Positions 48,213 to 57,900 of a stretch of DNA of 61,967 bases are shown piece by piece. Numbering within the stretch: the first letter of the stretch is position 1; every line of letters starts with the position of its first letter. The stretch is taken from the NCBI RefSeq assembly GCF_020782875.1, contig NZ_JAJGBN010000010.1, positions 1 through 61,967 on the forward strand, given 5' to 3'. The stretch is from Allomuricauda sp. M10 (lineage in GTDB: Bacteria > Bacteroidota > Bacteroidia > Flavobacteriales > Flavobacteriaceae). The notes under the pieces are model-generated. The model was not told the DNA's origin and made no database searches. It saw nothing but the letters and a program-made list of their open reading frames with translations. A program made the position numbers and the translations under genes.

Positions 48213-49361
48213 ATGATGAAAACAACACGATCACTGACTATTTTATGTTTTATCCTGACCTCATTTATTGGGTCGCAATTTGCCCAGGCACAAGGGTGTG
48301 TGGCCATCAGACATTTTTCTTCCTGTGTGGGGACCACTTTGGAGAATAACCTTTTAGGTGCTGGGGATATCCAAGTAGGATCCAATTATCGCTATTTCAA
48401 ATCGTTCAGACATTTCAGGGGAACAGAGGAAGAACCGGACCGCGTAGCCAATGAGACAGAAGTCATCAACCATTCCCATTCATGGGATTTCTTCCTTACC
48501 TACGGTATTACGGATCGGTTGTATGCCAGCATTACCATTCCCACGGTTATCAACACTCGTTCGTCTCTTTATGAGCATGGAAGAACAGAAAGAAATACTA
48601 CTTTTTCAAGAGGTCTGGCCGATATCAGGGTAGGAATGGGCTACTGGGTCTTTGATCCTGTAGAGCACCAAAATGGAAACTTGGCATTGGGCCTAGGTCT
48701 AAAGTTGCCGACTGGAAATTATAATGCTTCCGATATTTTCTACAACGTTGGTCCAGAAGGAAGTCCACAGGTTAGACCGGTTGATCAAAGTATCCAACCT
48801 GGTGACGGTGGATTCGGTATCACTTTGGATTTTCAGTTTTACCAAAAAATTGCCGAAAAGTTTTTCGCTTACGGAGGTGGATTTTACTTGATCAATCCTA
48901 GGGAGACCAACGGTACCAGAACTTTTCGGGAAACATTGAGCCCAATTTTGCAAAACGAGGCCATAATGGCCGTTCCTGATCAATTTTCTTTGCGTGCTGG
49001 CGTAAGTCATGCATTTGGAGCCAATTTTTCCGGTTCCTTGGGAGCCCGATATGAAGGCGTTCCTGTAAAAGATCTGATCGGAGGTAACGAAGGGTTTAGA
49101 AGGCCAGGCAACGTTTTGTCCATTGATCCGGGAATTGCATTCATGAAGAATAACCTCTCCCTAAACCTAAATGTGCCGTTTGCGGTAAGAAGGGATCGCC
49201 CGCAAAGTGTAACGGATAAAGAGACGGAGCAATTGACCGGAGAGCCCAGAAATGGGGATGCCGCCTTCGCGGATTATTTGATCAATGTTGGAGTTTCCTA
49301 TCGCTTTGCCAATAAGAAAGTAAAAGTGGCTCCAGAACTAATGAATGAATTCAAGAACTAG
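48213..49361 (+). CDS. Outer-membrane beta-barrel protein
   Basis: 382 residues: signal peptide ending SQFAQAQ, then the motif GCVAIRHFSSCVG with a Cys pair, and a series of amphipathic strands (GSNYRYFKSFRHF, WDFFLTYGITDRLYASITIP, LALGLGLKLPTGNY, GFGITLDFQFYQKIAEKFFAYGG split) ending YLINVGVSYRFANKK. A 12-14-stranded barrel is likely. The start could be the second Met at 48216. It is followed after 80 bases by a TonB receptor and then a DoxX-like protein, so it may be part of a small uptake operon. Substrate unknown. Confidence 0.75.
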   Translation: MMKTTRSLTILCFILTSFIGSQFAQAQGCVAIRHFSSCVGTTLENNLLGAGDIQVGSNYRYFKSFRHFRGTEEEPDRVANETEVINHSHSWDFFLTYGITDRLYASITIPTVINTRSSLYEHGRTERNTTFSRGLADIRVGMGYWVFDPVEHQNGNLALGLGLKLPTGNYNASDIFYNVGPEGSPQVRPVDQSIQPGDGGFGITLDFQFYQKIAEKFFAYGGGFYLINPRETNGTRTFRETLSPILQNEAIMAVPDQFSLRAGVSHAFGANFSGSLGARYEGVPVKDLIGGNEGFRRPGNVLSIDPGIAFMKNNLSLNLNVPFAVRRDRPQSVTDKETEQLTGEPRNGDAAFADYLINVGVSYRFANKKVKVAPELMNEFKN

Positions 49362-49373
49362 AACCACATGGTA

Positions 49374-49406
49374 GGAGGAAGTTCGAACAGGATTTGATCT
49401 TCCTCC
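49374..49406 (+). repeat. Hairpin between the barrel and TonB-receptor genes
   Basis: GGAGGAAG (49374-49381) and CTTCCTCC (49399-49406) form an 8-bp perfect stem with a 17-base loop, 36 bases before the TonB-receptor ATG. No T run follows. It could tune expression within the operon or hide the region before the start. Confidence 0.45.
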
Positions 49407-49441
49407 GATCCAACTCCAAATTTTGTAAACAGACCAATTTC

Positions 49442-52096
49442 ATGAATCCCTTTTTCAAAATCCGAATTACGACCTTCTTTTTTATGACTTTTATTTTCGC
49501 TGGATATGTGGGTCATGCACAGATAAATCTTAGCGGAAAAGTAGTGGATGCAGCAGATGGACAGCCCTTATTGGGCGCCCAGATTGTAGTGTCTCCCAGT
49601 GGAAAAGGAACGTTGACCGATGATTATGGAAGTTTTCAATTGTTGGTTGATGGAGATGATAAATCATTGATTGTTAAATATTTGGGATACGAGGAATTGT
49701 TGTTGCCCGTTTCCGGAACTACTTCGGATTTGGGAACACTTCAGCTCACCAGATCCAATACCACTTTGGATGAGGTGGTGGTCAGTGCCTCGGCAAAAAA
49801 TTTCAAGTCGGATTTTGTGGGAAGTAATTTTAGGATCAATCCGGTTACCCTTCAAAATATAAATCCCTTGAGTACCGAAGAAGTTTTGCGGACTATTCCC
49901 GGGGTAAACATTGTTGGGGATATGGGTTTGTCCAACCGTCCGAACATCAGTATCAGGGGATCATGGGGAAGACGTTCCAAAAAAGTATTGCTTATGGAGG
50001 ATGGTACCCCATCAGCACCGGCCCCATACATTGCCCCTGGAGCCTATTACAATCCGGTAAGCGATCGTATCACATCCATTGAAGTGTATAAGGGAGCCGA
50101 TCTTTTAAAGTACGGACCCAACAACATGTATGGTGCTGTGAATTATATTACAGCACTTCCTCCACAAAAACCGACTTTACGATTAAAGTTGACGGGTGGA
50201 CAGCGCAACTATACATCAGGGCTTTTTTCTTACGGAGGCACATGGAACCAGATTGGTGGGTTGGTTGAAGGTGTCTATAAAAAGTTTGATGGATTTACCG
50301 ATAATTCCTCCGTGGAGATTTTAAACTTGAATGCCAAGATTTTTGCCCAGCTATCCGAAGACCAATCTTTATATTTTAAGGTTAGTGGACAATTTGAGGA
50401 CAACCAGGCATCCTTAAGCTCACAAACGCCTTTCACATTTGAAACGGATTACACCCAAAATCCTTTGGATGCCGATCAATTTACGATGAGGCGATATGGG
50501 GTGGACATTATCCATAAATACATACCGAATCAAAACCTAAGTTTTACCACCAAAGTATATGCTTCCGATTTTGAAAGGGATTGGTGGCGACAAGTGACGG
50601 CCAAAGTGAAGGCTTCCGAAGTTCAGGATTATGTAGGCGAAGACATTTTTCAAGACCGATATGGATATTTGGCAGGGAAAACTTTTGGCGATGAAGATTA
50701 TGTCATTGTAGGAAGGGTTTTGAACGGTCGGGAAAGCACAACGGACAGTCGATGGATTTACCGAGTGAGTGGGATTAAGGAAACCATCAAGGCCAAATGG
50801 GAAGCCTTTAATGCACCAAGTGAATTTGAAGCCAGTGTTAATTTACATCGGGAAACCTTTAAAGATGTCTTGTTGGAGGCGGATAGTTCCCGTTGGGCCC
50901 GCAATGGAAGAACCACCACAGATCTGTGGTACCGACTTTGGTCTGCAAATGGTTATATCAGAAATGAATTCCATTTTGGAAACCTTTCCGTTATTCCAAT
51001 TCTCAGGTATGAACATGTGGATATGTACCGACAAAATTTGCTGGCCTTGGCCCAAGATCCAGATTTGCAGAGTATTTCCGAGGGAAGGGAACCCAATGTA
51101 TACAACCAATTTTTACCAGGGTTGACCCTTAGTCAATCGTATGCCAATGGCGAATTCTTCGGAAGTGTTTATGAAGGTATGATCGCGCCTTCCAAGGTAT
51201 TTGGATTTTTAGTGGAACAGAATGGTATTGTAACCAATCCATTGGCTGGACAAAGCATCAATATTGATCCTGAACTGAGTTGGAACAAAGAAGTGGGATG
51301 GAGAGGAAGCCTGCTTAAAAATTGCATCCAAGGGCAGTTGACCTATTTTCATAATGCCAGCCGAAACTTTTATGCGGGGGGGCGTAATGAGGTGTTCAGC
51401 GAGTTGGGTAAGATCAATGTACAAGGTGTTGAAATGGCGATCAACGCGGAATTGTTCAAAAAGAATGATCATCAACTCCATTTTTTGGCCAACGTAACCT
51501 ATTTACATTCCAAAGTAATGGAAGGTCGCTTGGAGGATAAAGATTTGTTCTCACAAGTCATCCACAGTACAGCTACACAAGTTGAATACATCAACAAAGT
51601 AAATGCAAACAGAAATGCATTTGAAATTTATGTGGATGAAGGGGCAGGTGAGACACTGTTAACTGATGCAACTATCGATGCCGCTGACTTTGCCAATATT
51701 ACCAAAAGCGTCATCACCTTTGGTGATAACGGACTAAGCGACACACAGGCGCCTTACACTCCAAAAATAAACATGAACCTTGGATTGAACTATGACTGGA
51801 AGGGATTTTCAAGCGGATTCAATATGCAACACGTGGGCAAACAGTATACCGAGTTTCACAATTTTGTAAATGAATCTGCCGATGGAGCCATCGGGGAACT
51901 GCCATCCTATACCACCGTGGATGCCTTTGTTAATTATGATTTTAATATTGGTGACAAGATAGATGCCACTGTTTTTGTCAATGGAAAAAATATAACGGAT
52001 GACGTTTACCGTGCCTCAAGGTTGAACCGGGCCACTTCTGGCATTTTTGCCGGCGGTTTTCGTCAGATCATATTCGGAATCAATATGAAAATTTAA
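49442..52096 (+). CDS. TonB-dependent receptor with CarboxypepD-like plug extension
   Basis: About 884 residues. The signal peptide ends VGHAQ; a CarboxypepD_reg domain (INLSGKVVDAADGQPLLGAQ, about 22-105) carries the TonB-box-like LDEVVVSASAKN; the plug is LSTEEVLRTIPGVNIVGDMG, RGSWGRRSKKVLLMEDG and YGPNNMYGAVNYIT; the barrel ends with the terminal strand FRQIIFGINMKI. The RR-S motif and VLLMEDGTP are like FecA-type receptors, so a ferric siderophore or ferric citrate is plausible. ATG 49442 is chosen because an upstream ATG at 49394 adds 16 non-signal residues across the hairpin. Confidence 0.87.
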   Translation: MNPFFKIRITTFFFMTFIFAGYVGHAQINLSGKVVDAADGQPLLGAQIVVSPSGKGTLTDDYGSFQLLVDGDDKSLIVKYLGYEELLLPVSGTTSDLGTLQLTRSNTTLDEVVVSASAKNFKSDFVGSNFRINPVTLQNINPLSTEEVLRTIPGVNIVGDMGLSNRPNISIRGSWGRRSKKVLLMEDGTPSAPAPYIAPGAYYNPVSDRITSIEVYKGADLLKYGPNNMYGAVNYITALPPQKPTLRLKLTGGQRNYTSGLFSYGGTWNQIGGLVEGVYKKFDGFTDNSSVEILNLNAKIFAQLSEDQSLYFKVSGQFEDNQASLSSQTPFTFETDYTQNPLDADQFTMRRYGVDIIHKYIPNQNLSFTTKVYASDFERDWWRQVTAKVKASEVQDYVGEDIFQDRYGYLAGKTFGDEDYVIVGRVLNGRESTTDSRWIYRVSGIKETIKAKWEAFNAPSEFEASVNLHRETFKDVLLEADSSRWARNGRTTTDLWYRLWSANGYIRNEFHFGNLSVIPILRYEHVDMYRQNLLALAQDPDLQSISEGREPNVYNQFLPGLTLSQSYANGEFFGSVYEGMIAPSKVFGFLVEQNGIVTNPLAGQSINIDPELSWNKEVGWRGSLLKNCIQGQLTYFHNASRNFYAGGRNEVFSELGKINVQGVEMAINAELFKKNDHQLHFLANVTYLHSKVMEGRLEDKDLFSQVIHSTATQVEYINKVNANRNAFEIYVDEGAGETLLTDATIDAADFANITKSVITFGDNGLSDTQAPYTPKINMNLGLNYDWKGFSSGFNMQHVGKQYTEFHNFVNESADGAIGELPSYTTVDAFVNYDFNIGDKIDATVFVNGKNITDDVYRASRLNRATSGIFAGGFRQIIFGINMKI

Positions 52097-52105
52097 TCTA
52101 CACTA

Positions 52106-52645
52106 ATGGACACTACTAAACTAAAAACCAATCACAAATGGATTTCCATCGCCATAGGTTTCGTGTACCTATGGTTCGGAGCCTTGAAATTTGTTCCCAA
52201 TCTTAGTCCTGCAGAGGGTCTGGCCAAAAACACCATTCATCAACTGACCTTTGGATTACTCCCTGATGAGGTTTCCATCATTCTGTTGGCCATTTGGGAA
52301 GTAGGCCTTGGCATTTTACTGATCAGTCAACTCTACAGGAGAATTGCGGTTATTGTCGCTATAGTACACATGGTCCTCACCTTTACGCCATTTCTTTTCT
52401 TTCCTGACGAGGTGTTCGGTACTGGTCCGTTTGCCTTGACACTGGTTGGACAATACATCGTAAAAAATGTCATAGTACTAGCAGCCTTGCTTTCCATTTA
52501 TGAAAGAAAGAAGGTAAAAGTGGCACAGTTTCAAGTTAAAAAACCTGAAGAAAACGTCGTTTACAGCGCTGGTATCAACCTGCAAACACCTCTTCAAAAA
52601 ACTTGGTCATCCGCAGTCAAGAGGGATCGTTTGCCAATTGATTGA
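52106..52645 (+). CDS. DoxX-like four-helix membrane protein
   Basis: 179 residues with four transmembrane helices: WISIAIGFVYLWFGALKFVPN, VSIILLAIWEVGLGILLIS, IAVIVAIVHMVLTFTPFLF and GQYIVKNVIVLAALLSIYE, plus a soluble tail. The pattern matches DoxX/DUF417-like proteins (quinone-linked or of unknown function). It starts nine bases after the TonB receptor stop, so it is the last gene of that operon. Confidence 0.75.
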   Translation: MDTTKLKTNHKWISIAIGFVYLWFGALKFVPNLSPAEGLAKNTIHQLTFGLLPDEVSIILLAIWEVGLGILLISQLYRRIAVIVAIVHMVLTFTPFLFFPDEVFGTGPFALTLVGQYIVKNVIVLAALLSIYERKKVKVAQFQVKKPEENVVYSAGINLQTPLQKTWSSAVKRDRLPID

Positions 52646-52760
52646 ACATTATTCATAATTGGGTAAAATTCAAAGCGCATTCCCTATTGAAGCGGAATTG
52701 GATAATGGTAATTTCATCTTTATCTATCCTTTCATTTTTTGATTTTCCACAAATACCATA

Positions 52761-52826
52761 AACATCCTTCAAAAACACCTTGTTGTTGGGTTTGGTGAAT
52801 CATGGTTAGGTCGTTTTGAGGATGTT
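52761..52826. repeat. Long-range inverted repeat
   Basis: AACATCCTTCAAAA (52761-52774) pairs with TTTTGAGGATGTT (52814-52826) with one bulged base; the 39-base interior contains a smaller CACC/GGTG pairing. It may be a structured terminator of the TonB-receptor operon or a small RNA. Confidence 0.45.
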
Positions 52827-52885
52827 GAATACCTAAAATACATTGATTTTCAAATAAAAAACGTTTTCGCATAAGTTTGAATTAT

Positions 52886-52909
52886 TAATAATATGTAGGA
52901 ATATTATTA
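52886..52909. promoter_or_regulatory. AT-rich palindrome upstream of the ECF sigma gene
   Basis: TAATAATAT (52886-52894) and ATATTATTA (52901-52909) are perfect inverted arms around six bases, just upstream of the -33 element at 52915. This is a typical operator position. Confidence 0.45.
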
Positions 52910-52914
52910 TCAAA

Positions 52915-52946
52915 TTGTTATTATTTAAATAAAATAATTAGATTTA
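52915..52946 (+). promoter_or_regulatory. Promoter of the ECF sigma gene
   Basis: TTG at 52915-52917, 21 bases, TAGATTTA at 52939-52946 (seven of eight to TAnnTTTG), 22 bases before the ATG. Confidence 0.5.
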
Positions 52947-52968
52947 TGTCAACTTCAACCAAATACCA

Positions 52969-53541
52969 ATGCCAGAAAACGATCAAGAACTGCTCTTGCG
53001 GTTACAAAACGATGATGAAGTTGCCTATAAATGGATATATTCCAAGTATGCGGAAAAGCTGTTCCTGTATGCGATGAATATCTTGAAACATCAGGAAATC
53101 TGTGAGGACATTATTCAAAATGTTTTTATCCAACTCTGGGAGAAAAGAAAGGAAAACAATATTACCCATTTAAAACCTTATCTCTATCAATCGGTAAAGT
53201 TTCAGGTATTCAAATCATTCCGAAACCAGCATTTTAAACAGGAAGACCTCACCCGATTGAATTTAGTGGACGCGTCTTTGAATGCTTCCCGCCAAATCGA
53301 GTTTGATGAATTGGAGTCCTTGATCAACAGCCTGGTCGATAAGCTCACCCCCAAATGCAGGGAAATTTTTATTATGAGCCGGTTCGAGGAAAAATCCAAC
53401 AAACAGATTGCCGAAGAGTTGGGTATGTCCATACAAACTGTCAAGAACCAAGTAAGCAAGGCCATCAAAAAATTGAGGGAACAAATGACACAGGAACAGA
53501 TTGTTATTTACCCTATCATTATCTTCATGCTTACCCTATAG
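52969..53541 (+). CDS. RNA polymerase ECF sigma factor, Bacteroides family
   Basis: 190 residues. Region 2 (about 15-85) shows WIYSKYAEKLFLYAMNILKH and CEDIIQNVFIQLWEKRKE; region 4 (about 125-175) shows LTPKCREIFIMSRFEEKSNK and an HTH IAEELGMSIQTVKNQVSKAI. The C terminus is unusually hydrophobic (IVIYPIIIFMLTL), as in many Bacteroidota ECF factors of FecI-like SusCD systems. It is followed by FecR, SusC and SusD genes, so it should switch on that locus when the SusC signal arrives. Confidence 0.93.
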   Translation: MPENDQELLLRLQNDDEVAYKWIYSKYAEKLFLYAMNILKHQEICEDIIQNVFIQLWEKRKENNITHLKPYLYQSVKFQVFKSFRNQHFKQEDLTRLNLVDASLNASRQIEFDELESLINSLVDKLTPKCREIFIMSRFEEKSNKQIAEELGMSIQTVKNQVSKAIKKLREQMTQEQIVIYPIIIFMLTL

Positions 53542-53751
53542 CGGACACCTCTTACATTGATTTTTTTTCTTCAAATAGGTTAATTCATACTGCGTGTTTT
53601 CAGGATAATCTACTTGTCAATTTGCGATTGACATGGTTTTGTTGGTGTAAAATTATCAAATCATCAAAAAAAAGTTAAAATAGAGTAGTACTCTTTAAGC
53701 TGTTTTGGTACTTAGGTATAAGAGGGGATAATCACCCGTAACGGCGAAAGC

Positions 53752-54897
53752 ATGAAATACCTAAACAAAAAACAGGCCCAATCCTTATTTGAAAAGTATC
53801 TGAAGGGAGAATGCTCACCAGAGGAAGAAAGGCTTTTGGAAACCTTTTTGGACTCCTACCAAGACGATTCCAAAATATGGACCGATTGGGGTTTTGATGC
53901 CTCGAAGAAGCAAGAGATTTGGGATAAAATAAAGCAACAGACCCTTAATGAGAAGAAATACACTATTGGTAGGGTGTACCATCAGGATTGGATAAAATAT
54001 GCCGCTGTGGTGGTTGGAATAACCTTGACTTCCTTACTCTATTTCAAAAATGTAACGGTTCAAGACCATCTTTTACCTATTGATGAAGAAATGGTGGTAT
54101 TACAAACAGGTGAAGGCAAAAACAATCTGAGTGAGAACGCGGCCGGTGATATTCTGGATAAGGATGGTAAGGTCATCGCTTCCCAAGAAGGGGGAGTGCT
54201 CAGCTACAAAAAGAATTCCTCCTCAAAAGAATTGGTTTACAATGAGATAAATGTCCCTATGGGAAAAACATTTCAGCTGGTACTTTCTGATGGTACCCAA
54301 GTGCATCTGAACGCAGGCACGAGTCTGAAATTTCCGGTGGGCTTTGTTCCGGGAAATTTCCGTGAAGTGTTTTTGGAAGGGGAGGCCTATTTTGAGGTGA
54401 CAAGGGACGAAGAAAATCCTTTCGTGGTAAAATCCAATGATATGGAAGTAAAAGTTCTAGGTACCCACTTTAACGTGAGTTCATACAATGGGTCTGAGCA
54501 ACATACCGTATTGGTAGAGGGAAGTGTTTCGGTAAGCCACCAAGGTGGGACCGCGGAAATAGCAAAACCATTGGTCATAAAACCTGGACAGAAAGCTTCC
54601 TTGGTGCCCGAGGGCCTAAATGTGGAGGAAGTTGATGTAGGGGACTATATAGCTTGGATTCAGGATATACTCATTTTCAATGATGAATCCTTTCCGGAAA
54701 TCATAAAAAAAATAGAACGTAGGTATAATGTGGAGATACAGAACAATTATGCCGAACTGACCTCTGCACGTTTCAATGGTAAGTTCAATGAGGAGTCCAT
54801 CATAGACCTTATGAACACCTTTAAGGAAAGTGCCAATTTTGATTATCAGATCAACGACGGAAAAATTATTATAAACAAAAAGGAAAGCGGCCTATGA
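53752..54897 (+). CDS. FecR family anti-sigma factor
   Basis: 381 residues: cytoplasmic sigma-binding part (1-80, QAQSLFEKYLKGECSPEEERLLE), one transmembrane helix (IKYAAVVVGITLTSLLYF, about 83-101), a periplasmic FecR domain (about 165-265, NVPMGKTFQLVLSDGTQVHLNAG, REVFLEGEAYFEVTRDEENPF, VKVLGTHFNVSSYNG) and the C-terminal DUF4974/STN-like domain that contacts the SusC signalling domain (SFPEIIKKIERRYNVEIQNN). It relays ligand binding at SusC to the ECF factor encoded 210 bases upstream. Confidence 0.92.
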   Translation: MKYLNKKQAQSLFEKYLKGECSPEEERLLETFLDSYQDDSKIWTDWGFDASKKQEIWDKIKQQTLNEKKYTIGRVYHQDWIKYAAVVVGITLTSLLYFKNVTVQDHLLPIDEEMVVLQTGEGKNNLSENAAGDILDKDGKVIASQEGGVLSYKKNSSSKELVYNEINVPMGKTFQLVLSDGTQVHLNAGTSLKFPVGFVPGNFREVFLEGEAYFEVTRDEENPFVVKSNDMEVKVLGTHFNVSSYNGSEQHTVLVEGSVSVSHQGGTAEIAKPLVIKPGQKASLVPEGLNVEEVDVGDYIAWIQDILIFNDESFPEIIKKIERRYNVEIQNNYAELTSARFNGKFNEESIIDLMNTFKESANFDYQINDGKIIINKKESGL

Positions 54898-54918
54898 TAA
54901 AATGTACATAAACAAAAA

Positions 54919-54944
54919 TCGGGAAGTGCGGCAACACTTCCCGA
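54919..54944. terminator. Hairpin between fecR and susC
   Basis: 10-bp perfect stem TCGGGAAGTG (54919-54928 with 54935-54944) with loop CGGCAA. On the plus strand no T run follows, so it probably acts as an mRNA stability or attenuation element that sets susC above fecR. On the minus strand a T run does follow it. Confidence 0.5.
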
Positions 54945-54998
54945 CAAGGATTGATTCTAAATAGAAATGTTACTAACTAATCAAAACCATTCAAAATT

Positions 54999-57900
54999 AT
55001 GCAAAAAATAGATTGGTTTCCCTCGGTATTGGGAAATATTCTAAACAAGAACCGGACTATGAAGCTCTCATTCGTTCTTTTGGTATTCGCTCTTTTAAAT
55101 GTAAATGCAAATTCATTCTCACAAAATACCAAAATAGATTTAGATATTGAAAATGAGACTGTACAAAGCGTACTTGAAAAAATTGAGTCCAAAAGCAGCT
55201 ACAAATTTTTCTATAAAAGTGGAGAGATAAACGAAGATCGGAAGATCTCGTTAAAAGTGAGGAACAAGAAAGTTGCGGATATCCTCGAAATGATCTTTAA
55301 TGGGGAACCCGTGAACTATTCCATGGTCAAGAACCAGATTGTCCTGAAAAGGACATCGGGAAAACCCAAAAGTAAGGACGCCGAGGAAAACAAGGAAAAG
55401 AGGAACATTCCTTTGGCCATACCTGTGCAATATACCGTAAATGGAACCATTACCGATAACCAAGGTGTCCCCATTCCCGGCGCCAATGTTGTAGAAAAAG
55501 GGACCACCAATGGAGTGGCCGCAGATTTCGATGGCAACTACTCCCTTCAGGTTTCCGGCCCCGAATCCATTTTGGTTTTCAGTTCCATAGGATTTGCCGG
55601 CCAGGAAATAACCGTGGGCCAATCCACCACAATAGATGTTGTCATGTTGGAAGACTCTCAGTCTCTGGATGAGGTTGTCGTAGTGGGTTATGGTACACAA
55701 AAGCGTAAGGACATAACAGGTTCCGTCGCTTCGGTTGATACCGAAGATATTGCAGATATTCCCATGACATCCATTGAGGGTGGTATGGTCGGTCGGATTC
55801 CTGGATTGGATGTGGTGGCATCCGGTACAGGTCCTGGGGCATCTGCCCAATTACAGTTAAGGGGACAACGTTCCTTTACGGCGACCAATGATCCGTTGAT
55901 CATTTTGGATGGATCTCCATACTATGGAACATTGAACGATATCAACCCGTATGATATTGAAAGTGTGGATGTTTTAAAGGATGCCTCGTCCACTGCCATT
56001 TATGGTGCAAGGGGGGCAAATGGCGTTATCATTATCACTACAAAAAGAGGTGCCACAGGAGCCCCAAAGTTCATTTTTGAAAGTTATGCGGGGCCTATTA
56101 TGGCCTATGGAACCATTCCCTATGCCAATGGACCGCAATATGCTGAAATTGCCAGGGAGGCATATAGGGCCATCGGGGGCTATCCCGAAGGAGGAACAAG
56201 CGACGAATACGATGATATCATATTCGATGAGATAGAAATTGAGAGTCTTAGGCAAGGTGGTAAAGGACTAAATTACCAGGATATGCTTTACCAGCATGGT
56301 CTTCAACAGAAACACCAACTCACGGTAAGTGGAGGGTCGGATAAGGTGAAATATAATTTTTCCGGGAATTATTTTAAACAAGAAGGTATAATTCCAGGGG
56401 AGATTTTTGATCGTTACAGCATCCGGACAAACTTGGATTTTACGTTTTCCCCTATTTTTAGTGGAGGAGCTTCCATACTGTTGAATCATTCATACAACAA
56501 GAGAAAATCAAGCGCAGCCTTGTTCCAGGCGTTTCAGTCAAGCCCTTTGGGAAAACTGTACGATGATGATGGCACTCCCAGATTTACAGCGACCGCTGAC
56601 GGTCTTTTGCTGAACCCCTTGGCAGATTTCATATATGATTCATACAGATGGGACAATAAAAGTTGGGGAGCAGTTCTGAACGTTTTTGCAGAGGCCAAAG
56701 TCACCCCTGATTTGACCTATAGGTTGAACCTGGGAACCAATTTTAATTTGAGGACCATAAAGGAATCAGCTGGTTATTATTCTTTGGCAAGAAACCTAGG
56801 AACGCCAACTGCGGATATTAACAATTCAGTGGATAACCTGTTGTTGTATGAAAGTGTGCTGACCTATAACAAACTATTTAATGAAAAGCATCAACTGACC
56901 TTAACTGCAATTCAGGGATTCCAATCCACAAGGGTGGAGACCAGTGGTGCAGGGGTCAGTGATCTTCCTTATGAAGAATCCAGATATCACAATCTGGGAA
57001 GCGCCACATTGGTGAATTCGGTAAGTTCCAACCTAATAGAAACCGACCTGTTGTCTTACGCGGGAAGGGTGTTTTATGGATATGACAGTAAATACCTTTT
57101 AACCTTGTCCATCAGGGCGGATGGTGCCTCCCAGTTCTCACCTAAACATAAATGGGGTTACTTCCCTTCTGCTGCCTTTGCCTATAGACTCTCGAGTGAG
57201 AAATTTATGGAAGGAACCCAAAATTGGTTGGATGACCTAAAATTGAGATTGAGCTATGGGGTTACCGGTAACCAGGGAATTAGCCCATACCAAACCCAGG
57301 GTGGCGTTACAAGGAGTGCCTATTCTTGGAACGAAGAGCCAGGTTTTGGATACTATCCAACGGAATTGGAGAACAGGGACCTTAAATGGGAAACCACTGC
57401 GGTTTACAATTTCGGTCTGGATTTCAGGCTGTTCAAGGGAAGATTGTCAGGTACGGTCGATATATATAATACGAATACCTATGACCTCCTTATGTATCGA
57501 AAACTGCCTATCACTTCTGGTTACGATCAAGTATTGCAGAATGTAGGGAAGACCAAGAACAAAGGTTTGGAGCTTTCCTTGAATTCTGTGAACATAGCCA
57601 AGGAAGACTTTAATTGGCAGACCAACCTTACCTTCTTTAAGAACAACACGGAGATTGAAGAACTGTACAACGGGAAAGTGGACGATGTTGGGAACAGATG
57701 GTTCATTGGGGAACCTATAGAAGTATTCTACGATTACAAGAAGATCGGGATATGGCAACAAAACGAAAGCGCTGAAGCCGCAAGTTACGGTGAGGAACCC
57801 GGCCAAATAAAAGTGTTGGATGTGGACAATGACGGGGCCATTACCGATGCGGATAGAATGGTATTGGGAAGCGCACAACCAGATTTTGTGAGCAATATTA

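Larger units (their letters stand above)
52646..52968. other. 323-base intergenic region before the ECF sigma gene
   Basis: No ORF or RNA gene that I can support. It contains a long-range inverted repeat (52761-52826), an AT-rich palindrome (52886-52909) and a good promoter (52915-52946), each listed separately. The right half is markedly AT-rich, as expected of a regulated promoter. Confidence 0.6.

Noticed and set aside
53542..53751. Small RNA or gene between the sigma and FecR genes
   Set aside because: No promoter, hairpin or ORF stands out in these 210 bases.
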